Source: Molossus alvarezi (lineage: Eukaryota > Chordata > Mammalia > Chiroptera > Molossidae). From it: a stretch of DNA of 64,000 nucleotides. This document shows, piece after piece, positions 22,838 through 34,259 of the stretch (positions are counted from its first letter, which is position 1; every line of letters begins with the position of its first letter). The DNA lies in NCBI GenBank assembly GCA_037176705.1, contig CM073890.1, positions 92,742,591 through 92,806,590 on the forward strand, read 5' to 3'. The position numbers and the translations under genes were made by a program. The notes under the pieces are model-generated. The model had not been told where the DNA came from. It made no database searches and worked only from the letters and a program-made list of their open reading frames with translations.

Positions 22838-23084
22838 CAACAACCACAATAGCAGCAGCAACAACAATTGGCTTTTAAAATGTTTTTTTCTGGGTCCCAA
22901 GATTATGTCTGCAGGGACCACCCAGCCTTCTGTCTCACTTGCCTCCTCGGTGGGTGGTGTGGCCTTGGGCTCTGCCACCGAGATAGCTGGGAAGCAAACC
23001 ATACTCTGCTTCCTTTTTGCAGGATTTCTCCCTCATGGGTTAAATGTGTTTAACCTTTGGAATGAAGCAATATGATATTTTAAA

Positions 23085-23340
23085 AAAGATTGAGGAAGTG
23101 ATCAAGTATTGTCAAATGTGGATGAGAAGGTTGGATTAGAAGAGAATTGTTCACTGCTTTTAATAATATGGAGGGAGTAGTTTAGGTAGTATGGCAGGAA
23201 TGAAGCTCTGATTGGAGACGGTTCCAAGGGAATGGGAAGAAAGGCCTCTGACTAACTTATATGGAGGAGTTTAATTGTAAAGGAAAACAGAGAAACAGAG
23301 AGGAGCTGGGGTGGAGGGTGGGGATATGGGATCACAACAG
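23085..23340 (-). mobile_element. L2 LINE, antisense, second part
   Basis: Resumes the L2 interrupted at 21580: AAGTGATCAAGTATTGTCAA, GAAGCTCTGATTGGAGACGG, AGGAGTTTAATTGTAAAGGA and ACAGAGAGGAGCTGGGGTGG correspond to reversed L2 ORF2 text in the expected order. Confidence 0.82.
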
Positions 23341-23438
23341 TCCTTCTTTGTCCCTGCTTCCTTCCTATCCTCCTTTCCTCTCCCACTTCCTTTTTCCCTC
23401 CCTTCTTTCCATTCTTTTTGCCTTCCCCCTTCTTTTCA
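23341..23438 (+). repeat. Polypyrimidine tract
   Basis: About 98 bases, nearly all C or T on the plus strand, rich in CTTCC and TTTCC words, directly downstream of the L2. Long homopurine/homopyrimidine tracts can adopt triplex DNA. Open frames on both strands here are by-products of base composition. Confidence 0.85.
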
Positions 23439-23439
23439 A

Positions 23440-24150
23440 GATGGAAGATATTACAGTACATTTGTGCGCTAATGGGTATTATCCAGAAGAAAGGAATAAA
23501 TCTGATGCTGTAAGAACTTACATGGGCCAGTGTGGGGCTGGGAAGATTTAAGTGTTGTTCTGCTCCGTGTATATTGTGCATATAGGGTTACCGAGAACTA
23601 AATGAATGAAACTATAACGGCATTATCTAACCAACCATGAAAACTGGAGAGAGAATTATATGACCTGATCTAGCAATTGTAAAACACTAGTAAATAATCC
23701 ATGAGCTCAGAGACTGGCAGGGCAAAAATAATTGTCAAACATGACCTCTTCGGTGTCTACATCACTTCCAAGTAGTCTTTGCTCCACCCTGCTCCTTTGA
23801 AGCCACAATAGAACAGAAGTTATAGGCTTATAGGTGAATGCTGAGCAGCGTGGGACGTAGGGAATCCCTACTCCAGTGGTAAATGTGAACTGGAGAACAA
23901 AGGACATAATTTTAAAGGAAACCAAAGATATGTTGTGAGGGAAAAGTCTATAATAATCCATATGGCTTTCTAAATTAGACAAGTTAACTAAATAATTAAT
24001 TGCTCTATTTTCAAATTGCAGGTGTAATCTGGTAGATTGTGCTTAGAGGTGAATTTCCCCTCCATGTGAATCCTTAATTTAGATCTGTTGGGACTTAAGT
24101 ATTTGCAGAAATCCTTTATGTTTCTGTTAAAGAAGGGGGTTATTTTATAT
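23440..24150. other. No gene; unique DNA
   Basis: No gene or named repeat recognised. Confidence 0.5.
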
Positions 24151-24154
24151 GTAG

Positions 24155-24410
24155 ACTGCAATAATAATAAGAAGCAATTTTGAACACTTACTTTATATTA
24201 GGTCCTGTCACAAGAATTTTACTACATTTAATCCTCACAACAGTGTATTTACTATTATTACTTCCATTTTGTGGATGAGGAAACCAAGGCTCAGAGATAA
24301 TAAGTAACTTGCCCCAAGTCACAGAACCCAAAATAATAGAGCTAGTACTTGAATCCAGGAAGCCTAATTCCAATGTCTGTGCTTTCAAGCACTAGGTTCT
24401 AATTCTGGTG
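24155..24410 (-). mobile_element. MIR SINE, antisense, nearly complete
   Basis: TTTAATCCTCACAACAGTGT, TTTTGTGGATGAGGAAACCA, AGTAACTTGCCCCAAGTCAC and GAGCTAGTACTTGAATCCAG run in exact reversed MIR order. One of the best-preserved MIRs here. Confidence 0.88.
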
Positions 24411-25029
24411 TAACTGAAGGTATAGAAAGCGTCCCACAGGCGTCCAGATTAAGAATAAATAAAATAAATAATCATGTGTAGCTTGAGTAGTTTCTTATTT
24501 TAATTATGCCTCTGCTTGGTCTTTTTGCATTTTGAGCCTGCCTTAGCATATAAAACAAATTCAAACTCAGACAAATTCTAAGACCCTCGTGGCTCTTAGA
24601 ACCTATTTAATATTTTTAATTTTGCTTTTTATTTTAGTAGGTGACCAGTTCTTTCTCACGTATGCTGAGATAACAGCCCCAGGAAATGTGCTTGAATTGT
24701 AGGTGGGACATTTCAGGATAAAAAGAGTTTATTTCCTCCCTGTGAACATTTTTAACAACTCTTCTGTCTGTGATGATTTTAGGGGCCTCAGCTCAGGAGG
24801 CCTCTAGTGGGGTGAGATGGGTGAGGTCCTGTGGCTCTTTCCGAGTTTCATTCTCTACAATGGCAGAGTATGAGTGTATCTTTGTAAACCTGATCTCGAA
24901 CATTGCGTCATAGAGAGGAAATGTTGAATTAGTCAATGAATGAATGACTTCGCCATCCACAGGCAATTCCAGGTCTACTGGACTTTTCTTCAAAGCATCT
25001 GAACAAAAGGAATCCTATGGTGTCTACTT

Positions 25030-25600
25030 ATTTTTAATGGCTTATTTTCCCCAACTATAATAAAGTATGACTATCATTCTTTCTCAATATATATATTTCA
25101 ACAATTTTATATATAAATGTATTGTAATTTCTCTACCATTAGACAGATTTTCCCACATTTCTTTACGTTTTTAAACAAAATTGCAAAGGAAAGCCTGGTA
25201 GATAATTCCTTGTGTAGATCCTCTTTTATTTAAGTCATATTTCTGGGAAGGGCACTGCTAGGTCAAGCAGCATACACTTTTACAAGGCCCCCCCACCCTC
25301 CAATTTTCCTCCAAAATTCATGTATCATTATCACATGGAATGTATATTTTAAGCATCCTCTCTAGCACAAAGGATATCCCCTCAGAGATAATTTTTGCCA
25401 TTATCTTGAAAAATTATATCACAGTTTTAATTTATAGCTGTTTCTGTTCTTTGAATTCTTGGCTTTTGAAAAGTGTAACACAGAAATATTTTTTGAAATA
25501 TATTAATATTCTTTTCCTTTTTTGTAATTCCTTTTACACGATTCTTCTTCCATCCAGCCAGAGGCATCCAATGCATCTGGGAAGGTTAGGACTGTTACAA
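25030..25600 (-). mobile_element. Old L1 LINE fragment, antisense
   Basis: T-rich text with L1 3'-half phrases in reverse: TATTTCTGGGAAGGGCACTG, CTAGGTCAAGCAGCATACAC. It precedes the larger antisense L1 and may belong to it. Highly diverged. Confidence 0.5.
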
Positions 25601-26385
25601 CAGAATTAAAAGAGAAAGAGAGAATCAAGGTTTAGCTTTTAAATTCCAAAATAAAACTTCTGATCTGCATTAAGATAATCGTATCAAAAAATAGTATTTT
25701 TTACAGTTAATTTTGAATTGAATATAACATACTGCACAATCATGTGTCCAGCTTGATGAATTTTTACAAAAAGAGTTCACATTACCAGCACCCCAGAAGT
25801 TTTCCTGTCCCTTCTAGTCATGTCTTCCCATTAAAGGTAACCACTAGTCTCACACTCTATCACTTTCTATTTGTTTTGTCTGTATTTAAACTTTATATAA
25901 AATGACTCATCCAGTATATGGTAATTTATATCTGACTTTTTCCCCTCAAAATTAGATGTGAGATTTTTCCATGTTATTGTGTGTAGTATTAGTTTGTTCA
26001 ATTTCACTGTTATGCAGTATGGCATTTTATGAATATACCACAACTTATTTTTCAACACAGTGAATGAAAATGCCAGTTGCCAATACTTAACTATTGTGAC
26101 TTTTTGTTTATCTTAGTTATTTTATTGCATGTGTAGTGGTAGTTCATTGGGATTTTCATTTGTATTTCCATAGTGGCTAATGACTTTAACCACCTTTTCA
26201 TACCTTTAGTAGCCATTTATAGATCCTCCTTTGTAAAATGTTTATTCAGGTGTTTTTGTTGTTTTATCCATTTAAATTGTTTTGTCCATTTTTTTCCTTG
26301 TTGATTTGTATTTCTTTACATATTTGGGATATAAATCCTTTGTAGATATTTATCTTGTAATCATCTCTTCCACTATTGGCATGCT

Positions 26386-26650
26386 TCTTCTTCTTCTTCT
26401 TTTTTATCCTCACTGAAGGACATTTTTTTTTTGGTTGTTGTTGTTCAGATAGAGTGGGAGGGAGAGAGGAGGAGAGAGAGAGAGAGAAACATCGATGTGA
26501 AAGGGACACATCGAGTGGTTGCCACCCGCATGACTCAACCAGGGCCGGGGACAAACTGCAACCGAGGTACGTGCTCTTAGCGGGAACTGAACCCGGGTCT
26601 CTTTGGACCGCAGGTCAACACTCTAACGGCTGAGCCAAACCGGCCAGGGC
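26386..26650 (-). mobile_element. VES SINE in antisense L1
   Basis: On the minus strand: GCCCTGGCCGGTTTGGCTCA head, CCCGGGTTCAGTTCCCGCT B-box side, CTCTC-rich body, A-rich tail. Close to the young subfamily at 39-40 kb (shared GTTGCAGTTTGTCCCCGGCC). A TSD is not obvious because the tail side is a TTC-rich tract. Confidence 0.92.
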
Positions 26651-27908
26651 TACTCTGTCATTTCTTAGAAGCTTTGTTGTTTTACTTTTCCCATTTCTGT
26701 CTAAAATCTACTAGGAATTATTTTCTATTTACGGTGCAAAGTATAGTGTCAAGATTAATATTTCCCCATATGGATACATAATTGATCCATTACTATTTAT
26801 TGAAATGATTGTTCTTTTTTCCATTGCACTGCCATCTGTGCTATAAGTAAAGTGACTGCATATTTGAGGTCTATTCTGTAATTTCTATTCTGTTCTATTT
26901 GTCTATACTGTACCAATACCCCCCGTCTTCTTAATTAATGTAGCTTTATAATAAGCCCTGACATATAGTAGTGTGAGTCTTCCAGCTTTGCAATTCTTCT
27001 AGCAGATTGTCTTAACTTTTCATAGTTCTATGTGAATTTTAAAACCAGCTTGTTAATTTCCACACACACAAAAATTCATTGGGATTTTGATGCTGATTAC
27101 ATTGAATCTATAAATAAGTTTGGGGAGAATTGACATCTTTTTAAAACTACTGATTATTTCAAATCATAATGTTGTCATCTTTCTATTTATTTAGGTTATA
27201 TTAATTTCTCACAAAAATATTTCATAGTTTTCTGTAGAGAAGAATTAGAAATCTTTCATTAGGTTTATTCCTAGATATTTGGTGTTTTTGAAAAATAATT
27301 TTACTATTTTAAATGATAATTTTAGCATTTTTGTCTTCAAATGTATATTGCTACAGTATAAAAATAAAATTGATGTTTGCCTAATGACCTTGTATCCAGC
27401 AGCTTGCTAAGTTCACATATTAGTTCTAATGGTTTATCTGTAGATTCCCTTAGATTTTCTACATCACAAACATCTGCAAATAATGATAGTTTTATTTCTT
27501 CCTTTATGATTTATAACATTTTATTTTTTTCTGTTCTAATTACATTAAACAGGATCTCCAATAAAATGCTAAAAACAAGTAATAATAGTGGGATTCCTTT
27601 TCATTCTTGACCTTTGGGGGAAATTTCCCAGTACTTCACTGAAAGGTATTCTTTATCAGATTAAGAAAAGTTTTTTCTATTTTTACTTTGCTAAGTGTTT
27701 TTTTTTTTAAATTAGCAATGAGTGTTGATTTTCATCTAATGTTGTTTTTTGTATTTACTAAGATAATCATGTAATCTTTTTTTAATATTGTAGTGAGTTA
27801 TATTGTTATAAAGAGATTGATTTCTAAATATTAAATTAACCTTGCATTTCAACTAAACTTGATTCTAATTTATTGTTCCTTTTTATTGCTTGATTTGGTT
27901 TGCTAATA

Positions 27909-28154
27909 TTATGTTTAGATTAAAAAACATTTTTTTCCCTTTATTGATCTTTAGAGAGAGGAAGGGAGAGGGAGAGAGAGATAGAAACATCAATGAGAGA
28001 GAACATTGATTGGCTGCCTCCAGCATGCCCCCCAACTGGGGATGTGGCCCACTACCTGGGCATGTGCTCTGACTGGGAATTGAACTGGCAACCTCTTGGT
28101 GCATGGGTCGATCCTCAACCACTGAGCCACATCGGCTGGGCTTATGTTTAGATT
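27909..28154 (-). mobile_element. VES SINE in antisense L1, with TSD
   Basis: Element body 27922-28141, minus strand. The TSD TTATGTTTAGATT (13 bases) is perfect on both sides. This copy has the ACCCATGCACCAAGAGGTT-type head variant and ends CAATAAAGG plus A tail, a different subfamily from the 39-40 kb pair. Confidence 0.94.
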
Positions 28155-28185
28155 TTTGCATCTATGTTCATGAGACATACTGACC

Positions 28186-28425
28186 CATTATCTTTCTTTA
28201 AAAATTTTTTATTCTTTATTGATTTTAGAGAGAGGAAAGGAGAGGGAGAGACAGAAACATTAATGAGAGAGAACATCGATTGGCTGCCTCCAGCATGCCC
28301 CACACTGGGGACTTGGCCCACAACCTGGGCATGTGCCCTGACCGGGAATCAAACCCATGACCTCTTGGTACATGGGTTGATGTTCAATCACTGAGTCACA
28401 CTGGCTGGGCTTCATTATCTTTCTT
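28186..28425 (-). mobile_element. VES SINE in antisense L1, with TSD
   Basis: Element body 28199-28412, minus strand, flanked by a perfect 13-base TSD, CATTATCTTTCTT. Same subfamily as the neighbour that ends about 45 bases upstream, but a separate insertion with its own TSD. Confidence 0.94.
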
Positions 28426-28635
28426 ATAATGTCCTTTATGAGGTTCTGTGGGCCTTATGAAACAAAATGGGGAATGTTTCCTCTGTTCCGTTTTACGGAA
28501 GAATTAATATAATATTGTGTTGTTTCTTTCTTAAATGTTTGAAATAACATACTGATAAAACCATCTGGGCATGGGGTTCTATTTTGGGGAATATTTTAAT
28601 TACACATAAAATGTATTTAATAAACATAGAATTAT

Positions 28636-28890
28636 TTTTCTTTCTTCTTTTTTTTTAAATCCTCACCTGAGGATATTTTCCATTTTCCGATAGACTAGGA
28701 GGGGGAGAGAGAGAGAGAAACACCGATGTGAGAGAGACACATTGATTGATTGCCTCCTACATGACTCTGATGAGGGTGGGGACCAAACTGCAACCGAATA
28801 TGTGCCCTTGACCAGAATTGAAACGGTGACTCTTTGGTCTGCAGGCCAACTCTCTAACCACTGAGCAAAACTAGCCAGGGCTCTCTTTCT
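28636..28890 (-). mobile_element. VES SINE in antisense L1
   Basis: Minus strand, from GCCCTGGCTAGTTTTGCTCA (plus end 28881) to the TCCTCA-type tail and poly-A near 28650. Flanks share TTCTTTCTTC-like text, a likely but low-complexity TSD. Confidence 0.92.
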
Positions 28891-30137
28891 TCATGTGTAT
28901 ATTTAGTTAGCTGTGTTTTCAAGAAAATTATCTATTTGATCTAAATCCTAAAATTATTTGCAAAATAATTTTATAACTACATTTTCAATGTCTATCATTT
29001 CTGTCGTGATATCTACTTTTTATTCCTAACACTTATAATTTATGCATTTCACCTTTAACAATTAGTCTTTAGTAGTTTATCAATGTATTAATCTTTTCAA
29101 AGAAGTAAGTTTTGTCATTTACAAAATATTTATAATTTCATCAATTTCTGCTCTTATGTTCATTTCTTTCCTTTTACTTTCTTGTGTTTAGTTTCCTTGC
29201 TTTTAAAAAAGTGCTTTAAGGTGGATTATTCTCCCTCTCATTTTCTTTTGTATTAATTATTTTTTCAATCTTTCCCTTTTATTTTTTATTAGTCTGTTAG
29301 TACCTACAGTAGAGATCACATTATGTACCCTTGACTAATCAGTGTCCAGATAATTTAGTATTTTAAATTATTTTCTGGATCTTAGAAAACTTTAACTCCT
29401 TTTATTCATCTCACCTTTTCTGTGTTACTGTTATTTACCATGTATTTTAATTCTACATATATTTTAAATCTCTCGGACATTATTATTGTTTTGTTCTATG
29501 TAATCATTCTTATCTTCCCATAAACATACTTTTTCTGAGAATGTTCTTTGTCCCTTCCTGTATTTAGTCCTGTAAATAGTCTGTATTTCTATCTACGGTT
29601 ATTTATTAAACACTGACTCTGTGACTTAATATTTTTCTCCAGTTTTCTCAACTATCATCTTTTCAAACATTGCTCCCATCATATTCTCTCTCTTCATCCC
29701 TCTGGAGCTCCAGTTGTACATGATTTTGGGATCATGTCTTACGTGCTTTTTATGCACTTTTCTCTATTTTCCTTCAGTGTTTCTCACCATGCTTCAGTCT
29801 GAACACTTTCTCCTGGCCTATCTTCCTGTTACATCTGCTACATCTAGCTATGTCTAATCTTTGTCTTTATCTATCATTCCCATTTATTACTTTGTTAATA
29901 ACAATGTATTCCTTAGCTTTAGAATTTCCATTTAATTCTCTTTAAGGAGTCTTGCTCTCTGGTGATTCTATTTATTTGGTCATCTATTTTCCTGAATACT
30001 TTAATCTACAGGTATTTAGAATCTATAATAACCCTAATATCTGAATCACCTGTGGGCCTGTTTATATTATTATTATTTTTTAATCTTGGAGTTTGGATAT
30101 TGCCTTAGATCCTGGTATAGGTGATAATTTTTGATTA

Positions 30138-30240
30138 GATGTCAGATATTATAAATGAAAAATTTTCGTTGGATGTCAGATATTATAAATGAAAAAAAAT
30201 TCATTATATCTGAAAAATATGCCAGATATTATAAATGTGG
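30138..30240 (+). repeat. Degenerate direct repeats in L1 flank
   Basis: The word CAGATATTATAAATG occurs three times (near 30142, 30176 and 30223), with the first two embedded in a longer shared unit (GATGTCAGATATTATAAATG). A local tandem duplication within the old L1. Confidence 0.85.
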
Positions 30241-30249
30241 AGGCTTTGG

Positions 30250-31200
30250 GTAATATCAGTTTCTAAGGAAAATTTAATTTTCTTCTGGTGGGCAGTTCGC
30301 TCTGATGTAGTCAGGGACTGAGATGACCTGAAGGAGAGTTTCAGTGTTTGTAGGAGAATCTCTGGCTCCCACGTCGCCCTCACCACTAGGACTCCGTCTT
30401 CCGGAGTCTCAGTGGGAATCTTGGAGTGTTTTCTAAGGCCTCTCTTTCTTGTCAGGTGTGACATAGCTTTTTAGCCTCTTTGCTGCTGCTTTCTGCCTGG
30501 TACCTCAGACTTTTGCCCCATATAGCTGAGATACTGGAAAATGCCTCGAGAAGAAAATGTCTCAAAAAGCAGAATATTGGGCTCACTTACCCAAGGGTTA
30601 CTTTGTTCCTGGATCTTAGCTCAAGTCCTGGCTGCCTTAATAACCCTGACCTTCAGTTTTTGCCTTTCTGGTTTCATGAAGATGCTGAAGGTCTTATTTG
30701 GGTCCCTCTCTTGGCAGGGTCCATCGCCTGGATTTAAAGTTTCAGACCGAGACGTCTTAAGGCTGAACTTTGTGATTTAGAAGGTCTTGTCTACTTCCAG
30801 TGTTCTCATACTGTCAGGGCTCCAACCTGACAGGCTCATGTCGTTGCAAGGCCTCTCAACTTCCTTGAGCCTTAATTTAGTCTTTATCTCCTCAACACTA
30901 GAGGCTGTGGATAGCTCTGTTTAGCTTCTCAGCCTCTTCGCAGCTCTTTCTGCATGGATTCTCTACCTTTCTACCTGCACAGCTGGCAAACAGGCAAATA
31001 CTATGAAGAAAAGAAGCAGCTCACATCCTCAGCTTCAATCCCTGAACTTTCTTTCTCTCTTGATCGTCAAGTCCTGGCATCTTTGGCAAGCCTGGACTCC
31101 AACTGTTCGTACCCTATTCCTGGGAGACGGCTGAGAGCTCTGAGCTGTCACTGTCTTCACAGACTCTCACCTAAACCTCTTACAAACTGGTAAATACTTT
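30250..31200 (-). mobile_element. Probable 5' region of the antisense old L1
   Basis: GC-richer than the adjoining L1 body and with two related segments about 458 bases apart (30464-30500 and 30922-30957: GCCTCTTTGCTGCTGCTTTC versus GCCTCTTCGCAGCTCTTTCT). This fits an L1 5' UTR built of imperfect tandem units read in reverse, but I cannot exclude another old repeat. Open frames of about 80 codons here (30204-31193) overlap in several phases and are not genes. Confidence 0.45.
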
Positions 31201-32565
31201 ACAAGGAGGAAAGGCAAGAAAGTCAAGCTCACTCAATGCTTTTCTCTTTTCTCTTAGATCTTGGCTTCTCAAGTCCGGAATGCCTGCTGCTCTTTGATGG
31301 CTTCAAAAGCTGCATAAAAAAACTTTATACAGTTGTTATAATTGTATTTGGTGTGAGGGTTGGATTGGTGCAAGGTACTCTGTCTTAGCTGGAAACAAGT
31401 TTAAAAAGCTAGGTTTTCTTTCCAAAGTGAAAGGGTTTCTGAATTTAATAAAGCTCCTCTTTATATATCAACAGCCAGGTTTGCTCAATCTATGAATAAT
31501 AGAGTTTTATTATAAGCCATGGTGCAGAGGACAGAATATGGTGGAGATGTTCTCACCGGATGGGAGGAGGATGCAGAAATCTCGCCACCATGAGAGGAAG
31601 GGGTATTTTTTTTTTTTTTTTCCAGAAGCCAAGTCTAGGTGAAAATGCTGTTTGGATTCCTCAGGGACTCTGTTCTCACCAACTTGGGCTTTGGCTTAAG
31701 GACTCATGAAGATTAGAATAGATGAATCTTAGAATGTTGAATAAAGAAAAGCAAGCCACAAAGCATACATGAGTTATGAACCACTATATAATATTCAAAG
31801 ACAAGCAAAATGAAAATTTTTATTTTTAAGGCACATCTACCCACATCATAAATGTATACACATAAGCAAAGGAATGATGAACAGAAACTTCAAGAGCGTG
31901 ATTCTGGTAGAAGCAGGTGGAGGAGATTGGGAAGGGACCATTAAGGGACTTCAACTGTATTGATTATATTTCATTTTTTTTAGTTGGGTGATAATTCATG
32001 AGTGTTCATTATGATGTTCTCTAACCTATCTATCTCTTGCGTAGATTATTGTGCATAGATCAAACATGTCAAGGTAAAATTGCAAAAAAAAAAGAAAGAG
32101 ATAATTCTAGAATCAACTGTGTATTAATAGTGACCAGTGCAGAACTCCTCCTCGGGGTCAGACCAGCCTACTCCAGCAGACTTCAGTAAATTCCCGTGGA
32201 CAGTCAAAAACCCACCCAGATTGAGATTCCCCTCCCCCACTGCGCTGGGGCCACAGAATCCCCTCATAGTCTCAGATGCCACCTTGAGGAGGAACAAGGA
32301 AAGAGGAGGAAAATTTCCAAATCAAGTATTTACCTAAGAGACTGAGGTAAGCCCAAATGGGAAGATACTTAGTTATCTTTCATTAGCAAGGTCTCCCCAC
32401 CTTGCCCCCACTTAACCGGTAGAAATGCACAGGCTCTGGAACAAGCTAACATCTGTTTCAGAATGTAAAAAAAAGATTTATTTTTATTGCACACTATTGC
32501 TGTTGACTATATGAGTCCATTTTTGACCCTGGTACAAAGTAATGCTTATATACCCTCTACATTCT
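31200..32565. other. No gene; unique DNA
   Basis: No recognisable gene or repeat. A T-run sits at 31606-31622. Confidence 0.5.
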
Positions 32566-32569
32566 AGGA

Positions 32570-32730
32570 AAGGGCTAGAGTTGCAACAAACCCAGATCCT
32601 CAGTCCTGTCCTGCCCTCTGGCTGGCTGTGTGACAATCATCCGGTCCCTTAAACTGTCTTTAGCAGAGTGAGAAGGTGATTACATGATCTCTGAATTTCC
32701 TTCTAGGTCGGTGAGCCTAAGTATCAGAGA
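32570..32730 (+). mobile_element. MIR-like SINE fragment, sense
   Basis: CTGGCTGGCTGTGTGACAAT, then AAACTGTCTTTAGCAGAGTG and GATCTCTGAATTTCCTTCTA follow the MIR/MIR3 middle-to-3' order. Confidence 0.55.
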
Positions 32731-32749
32731 CAGCCTTCATTCTCTTGAG

Positions 32750-33310
32750 CATTCGTGGTTACGTTTTCTCTATTCTTCATGCTATGATGTGATACAGAGA
32801 TGAAGCCATAATTTCAAATATGTAACCATCACTGGTTATCTCCACTGGCTCCCTTACTTCATAAAGATAAATCACTTTAGAATGATTTTCACCTTTCTCA
32901 ACAAGTTATGTGCTTTTCAGAGGGCTTTGTAAGGGGGAAAAAAAGTCGAGAATAGTGAAAGTTAAATACAGCTTCCAAAGGATTTATCAGGTAAATGTTA
33001 TAGATTGTTGTGATTTAATTTATGGGATTAGTTTGACTTTCAATTACCAAGCATCACATTGAATCACTTTATATTTTGAACTCTGTAACTAGGACTCCTT
33101 ACACTCGATCTTTCATCTGGAGAGGGATTATCAATAATTAGACACTGTGGCCTTATTGATCAGCTAATCAATACTCACATTAATCACCAGTAGTCTAAAA
33201 ACAATTCACTCTTTGTATTAAAAGGAATCAGTGTGATCAAATTAGCATCTTTTGCTACAAGCCGAGCAAAGCCGTAGCTTTGCAAAGGGAGGGCAATGGC
33301 TGTAGGAGGA
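32750..33310. promoter_or_regulatory. Candidate conserved non-coding element
   Basis: Repeat-free block with many ATTA/TGATCA-type words: TTATCAATAATTAG, TTGATCAGCTAATCAATA, ACATTAATCACC, CAAATTAGCA. The run at 33130-33185 packs at least five homeodomain-like cores in about 55 bases. Read as an enhancer candidate; conservation is not measured. Confidence 0.4.
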
Positions 33311-34255
33311 TGTATCTGCGGACTCAGAACTAGGTCGACTGATGCTAAATGTAAATGATATAATGATAGTCAGGTTTTGATTATTTGTTTTTTGGTTTTG
33401 CTCTGATATTTGTACCATTTAATAAAATGTCATTCACTACAAAAAGTGGGACATATGGATTATCGTAAATAAATGTTCTTTATTCTTATAATTAGAAGCT
33501 ATTTTATGTTGCAAAGAAAATCCAGGTATCTCAGTGATTCTAGAAGAATAGCAACTGTTCAATAAATGTGAAAATGATTTGTTAACTATTAAGAATTAAC
33601 AGTACTTCTATTTCCAAGGTACACATAGCACCCCAAACAAGCTCCAGAATGGAAAAGACACCCTTTTCTGCTCAGACATGTGATTCATCTGGTTTCACGA
33701 TAAGGCAACCTGGTGGATGGGAGGCCAGAGCTGGTCTTGGACTGGTCTGTACAGGCTGCGGCTGCACTGTCTCTCAGGCTGTCATTCAAACCAGTGGCTG
33801 TCAAACAAGGTCACAGATTCACCCAATGGCTTTTAATAATTTGGCATTACTTTCATATGAATAATTTATAATCTCAGAAGTATGAGACTATTATTTATGG
33901 TTAATCACTGTGAAATAATGAGACACCCTGTTTTGGGGCTGTTTTTATTACCAAGTGGTGTTCATACAGTTGTAGGGAGTTAAAATAAAAAGAAGCGAAA
34001 ATGGATTTTTTTTTCTTAAAAGATCATATCAGAGGCAGAAATGATATATCAAAGATGAGAGTAATACTGGCTGTCTCTTCAAATTTATCCATTACAAACA
34101 CCACACCATTTCTTTGAAATGAGAGCTTACAGCAGCATTCTGGCAGTTTCTTGAAGTCAGTCATTTTACTCTCTGAGGAAATAAAAAATGGACTTGTTTG
34201 GTCTTTGAATCCTGGTTCCTACTGGGAATACGACAATTAAGTATAATTTATTTAC
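33310..34255. other. No gene; unique DNA
   Basis: No supported gene. CAGTGGCTGTCAAACAAGGT near 33795 resembles the tip of an old hAT/MER5-like element but the rest does not follow. Confidence 0.45.
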
Positions 34256-34259
34256 TTTT

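Larger units (their letters stand above)
21580..23085 (+). mobile_element. L1 LINE, 5' truncated, inserted in L2
   Basis: Starts inside ORF2 (AACAAACAATCCTAAAATTT) and runs through TCCTCAATAAATGGCGCTGG, ACTTCTGCACAGCAAAGGAC, TGCAAATCAAACCATAATAA and TATGATCCAGCAGTTCCACT to the 3' UTR (GATTATGTCTGCAGGGACCA, GGTTAAATGTGTTTAACCTT), ending in a short A-rich tail. Frames are broken. A poly-C/CA tract (22249-22275) and an AAACC array (22781-22837) have grown inside. Flanks resemble each other (AAGAAGGAGCAAGT and GAGGAAGTGATCAAGT), a plausible TSD. Confidence 0.88.
25640..30250 (-). mobile_element. Long antisense L1 LINE (old L1M-type), carrying four SINEs
   Basis: Read in reverse this is L1 ORF2 and upstream sequence. 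Landmarks on the plus strand are GATTTTTCCATGTTATTGTG, TTTGTATTTCCATAGTGGCT, TTAATTAATGTAGCTTTATA, GTTTATTCCTAGATATTTGG and ACCATCTGGGCATGGGGTTC. These are the standard antisense order from ORF2 C-terminus to its reverse-transcriptase core. Further right (29000-30250) the text becomes less certain but keeps the same T-rich style. All frames are broken. Four VES SINEs have inserted, all in the same orientation as the L1. Confidence 0.85.

Noticed and set aside
23252..23581. Overlapping frames on both strands, with a Lys/Gly/Glu-rich minus-strand peptide
   Set aside because: Made by the polypyrimidine tract.
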